This document shows positions 6,381 through 6,875 of a stretch of 6,875 nucleotides of DNA, piece after piece. Under the pieces are notes generated by a model. That model saw nothing but the letters and a program-made list of their open reading frames with translations, was not told the DNA's origin and did no database searches. Positions within the stretch are counted from its first letter, which is position 1. The number at the start of each line of letters is the position of its first letter. A program made the translations under genes and the position numbers. The stretch is taken from contig PMYF01000612.1 of the NCBI GenBank assembly GCA_003171295.1, positions 2,633 to 9,507 on the forward strand, written 5' to 3'. Source of the DNA: Acidobacteriota bacterium. Lineage in GTDB: Bacteria; Acidobacteriota; Terriglobia; UBA7540.

Positions 6381-6875
6381 TTACATCTTGATTGTTTCGC
6401 ACGGTTTCCGCCCTTTGAGTACAACTCCCAACCTCCGGGTGACGGCCACCAAAGCCAGGGGCCACCCGCGGGCGAGGAGCTTCAGGGCGGCCCCATACAG
6501 CCGGGCCTTCGCGGCCCTCTTTGCCCAAAAGACCACCAGCCCGCCGATTAGGGCACGCCGCTCCAGACTGCGACGCTCACCGCCAGGGTATTCCCCGGCG
6601 CGTTCATTGTGAATTATCTTGTACAGCGAAGGTATAAAAGGCGGGACGTGATGAACCGAGTTGGCCGCATGAGATCGATGGAAGGTCGTGGGAGGCCCGA
6701 GAATCTGAATCGTCCGGCCGCAATCACCCAACCGGAGTACAAGATCCTGGTCGTTCATCGGCCATAGATCCCTTGACCACCCTTGCGCACCCTGAAAGGA
6801 TTGCCGATCAATCACCAGCGCACTCGCGCTGGTATCAAAGGGCCGGTCTTTTCGCAGGTAATCCTGGTACTCGAC
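6381..6875 (-). CDS. Family 2 glycosyltransferase, C-terminal part (5' end beyond window)
   Basis: The frame is open from the right edge to a stop at 6381-6383, giving 164 residues. The GTG at 6815 lies inside the conserved region and is not a true start. The visible part matches residues 144-308 of the next gene almost without gaps: EYQDYLRKDRPF aligns with EYGDNLRRDRSF, SFQGAQGWSRDLWPMNDQDL with its counterpart, and ALKLLARGWPLALVAVTRRL and LKGRKPCETIKM with the tail. By eye about half the residues are identical. Asp in MNDQDLVLRL is the likely catalytic base. The nucleotide-binding and DXD motifs would lie outside the window. The family assignment rests mainly on the paralogue, whose N-terminal half is a clear GT2 domain. 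The pair arose by tandem duplication or from two related sugar-adding enzymes; divergence suggests distinct acceptors or donors. Confidence 0.88.
   Translation of the reverse strand, partial: VEYQDYLRKDRPFDTSASALVIDRQSFQGAQGWSRDLWPMNDQDLVLRLGDCGRTIQILGPPTTFHRSHAANSVHHVPPFIPSLYKIIHNERAGEYPGGERRSLERRALIGGLVVFWAKRAAKARLYGAALKLLARGWPLALVAVTRRLGVVLKGRKPCETIKM

Noticed and set aside
1..6875. CRISPR arrays, tRNA or rRNA genes, insertion sequences, attachment sites
   Set aside because: I found no regularly spaced repeats, tRNA cloverleaf or CCA-type ends, transposase motifs, or terminal inverted repeats with target duplications.

Overview
The window comes from a GC-rich bacterial chromosome, probably a Gram-negative or diderm lineage of the Acidobacteriota or Verrucomicrobiota type. 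That guess rests on GC content, frequent GTG starts, a VanZ protein whose C-terminal end looks like the lead-in to a LamG-type domain, and an exopolysaccharide-style gene set. No rRNA, tRNA or marker gene fixes the taxonomy. Every gene I can support lies on the minus strand, so the locus reads from high to low coordinates. No plus-strand gene is supported.

In transcription order the layout is as follows. (1) The 3' end of a family 2 glycosyltransferase (6875-6381) runs off the right edge. (2) A complete family 2 glycosyltransferase (6301-5375) is a clear paralogue of it. (3) A 185-nt gap holds two perfect hairpins. (4) An FkbH-like HAD-IIIC protein (5189-3450) follows. (5) A stand-alone acyl carrier protein (3457-3215) overlaps its 3' end by 8 nt. 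(6) After a 168-nt gap comes a left-handed beta-helix (hexapeptide-repeat) acyltransferase (3046-2501). (7) A large polysaccharide-deacetylase-like protein (2504-714) starts inside the acyltransferase stop codon, in a GTGA overlap. (8) A VanZ-family membrane protein (641 to beyond the left edge) ends the window.

The most coherent reading is part of a cell-surface polysaccharide or glycoconjugate locus. The glycosyltransferases would build the glycan. FkbH proteins are known to take a three-carbon glycolytic intermediate, 1,3-bisphosphoglycerate, and load it as a glyceryl unit on the phosphopantetheine arm of an ACP. The adjacent ACP and acyltransferase suggest that this glyceryl (or related hydroxyacyl) group is then moved to a sugar or lipid-linked glycan rather than to a polyketide; no polyketide synthase gene is visible. 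The deacetylase-like protein may trim or edit the same glycan. The transfer step and its acceptor are inference. Polymerase, flippase, export and priming genes are not in the window.

Several obvious long reading frames have misleading starts. The acyltransferase, ACP, deacetylase and FkbH frames all extend upstream into neighbouring genes or spacers, and Shine-Dalgarno positions and overlaps support shorter proteins. The VanZ gene is open at the window edge and its frame had to be translated by hand.
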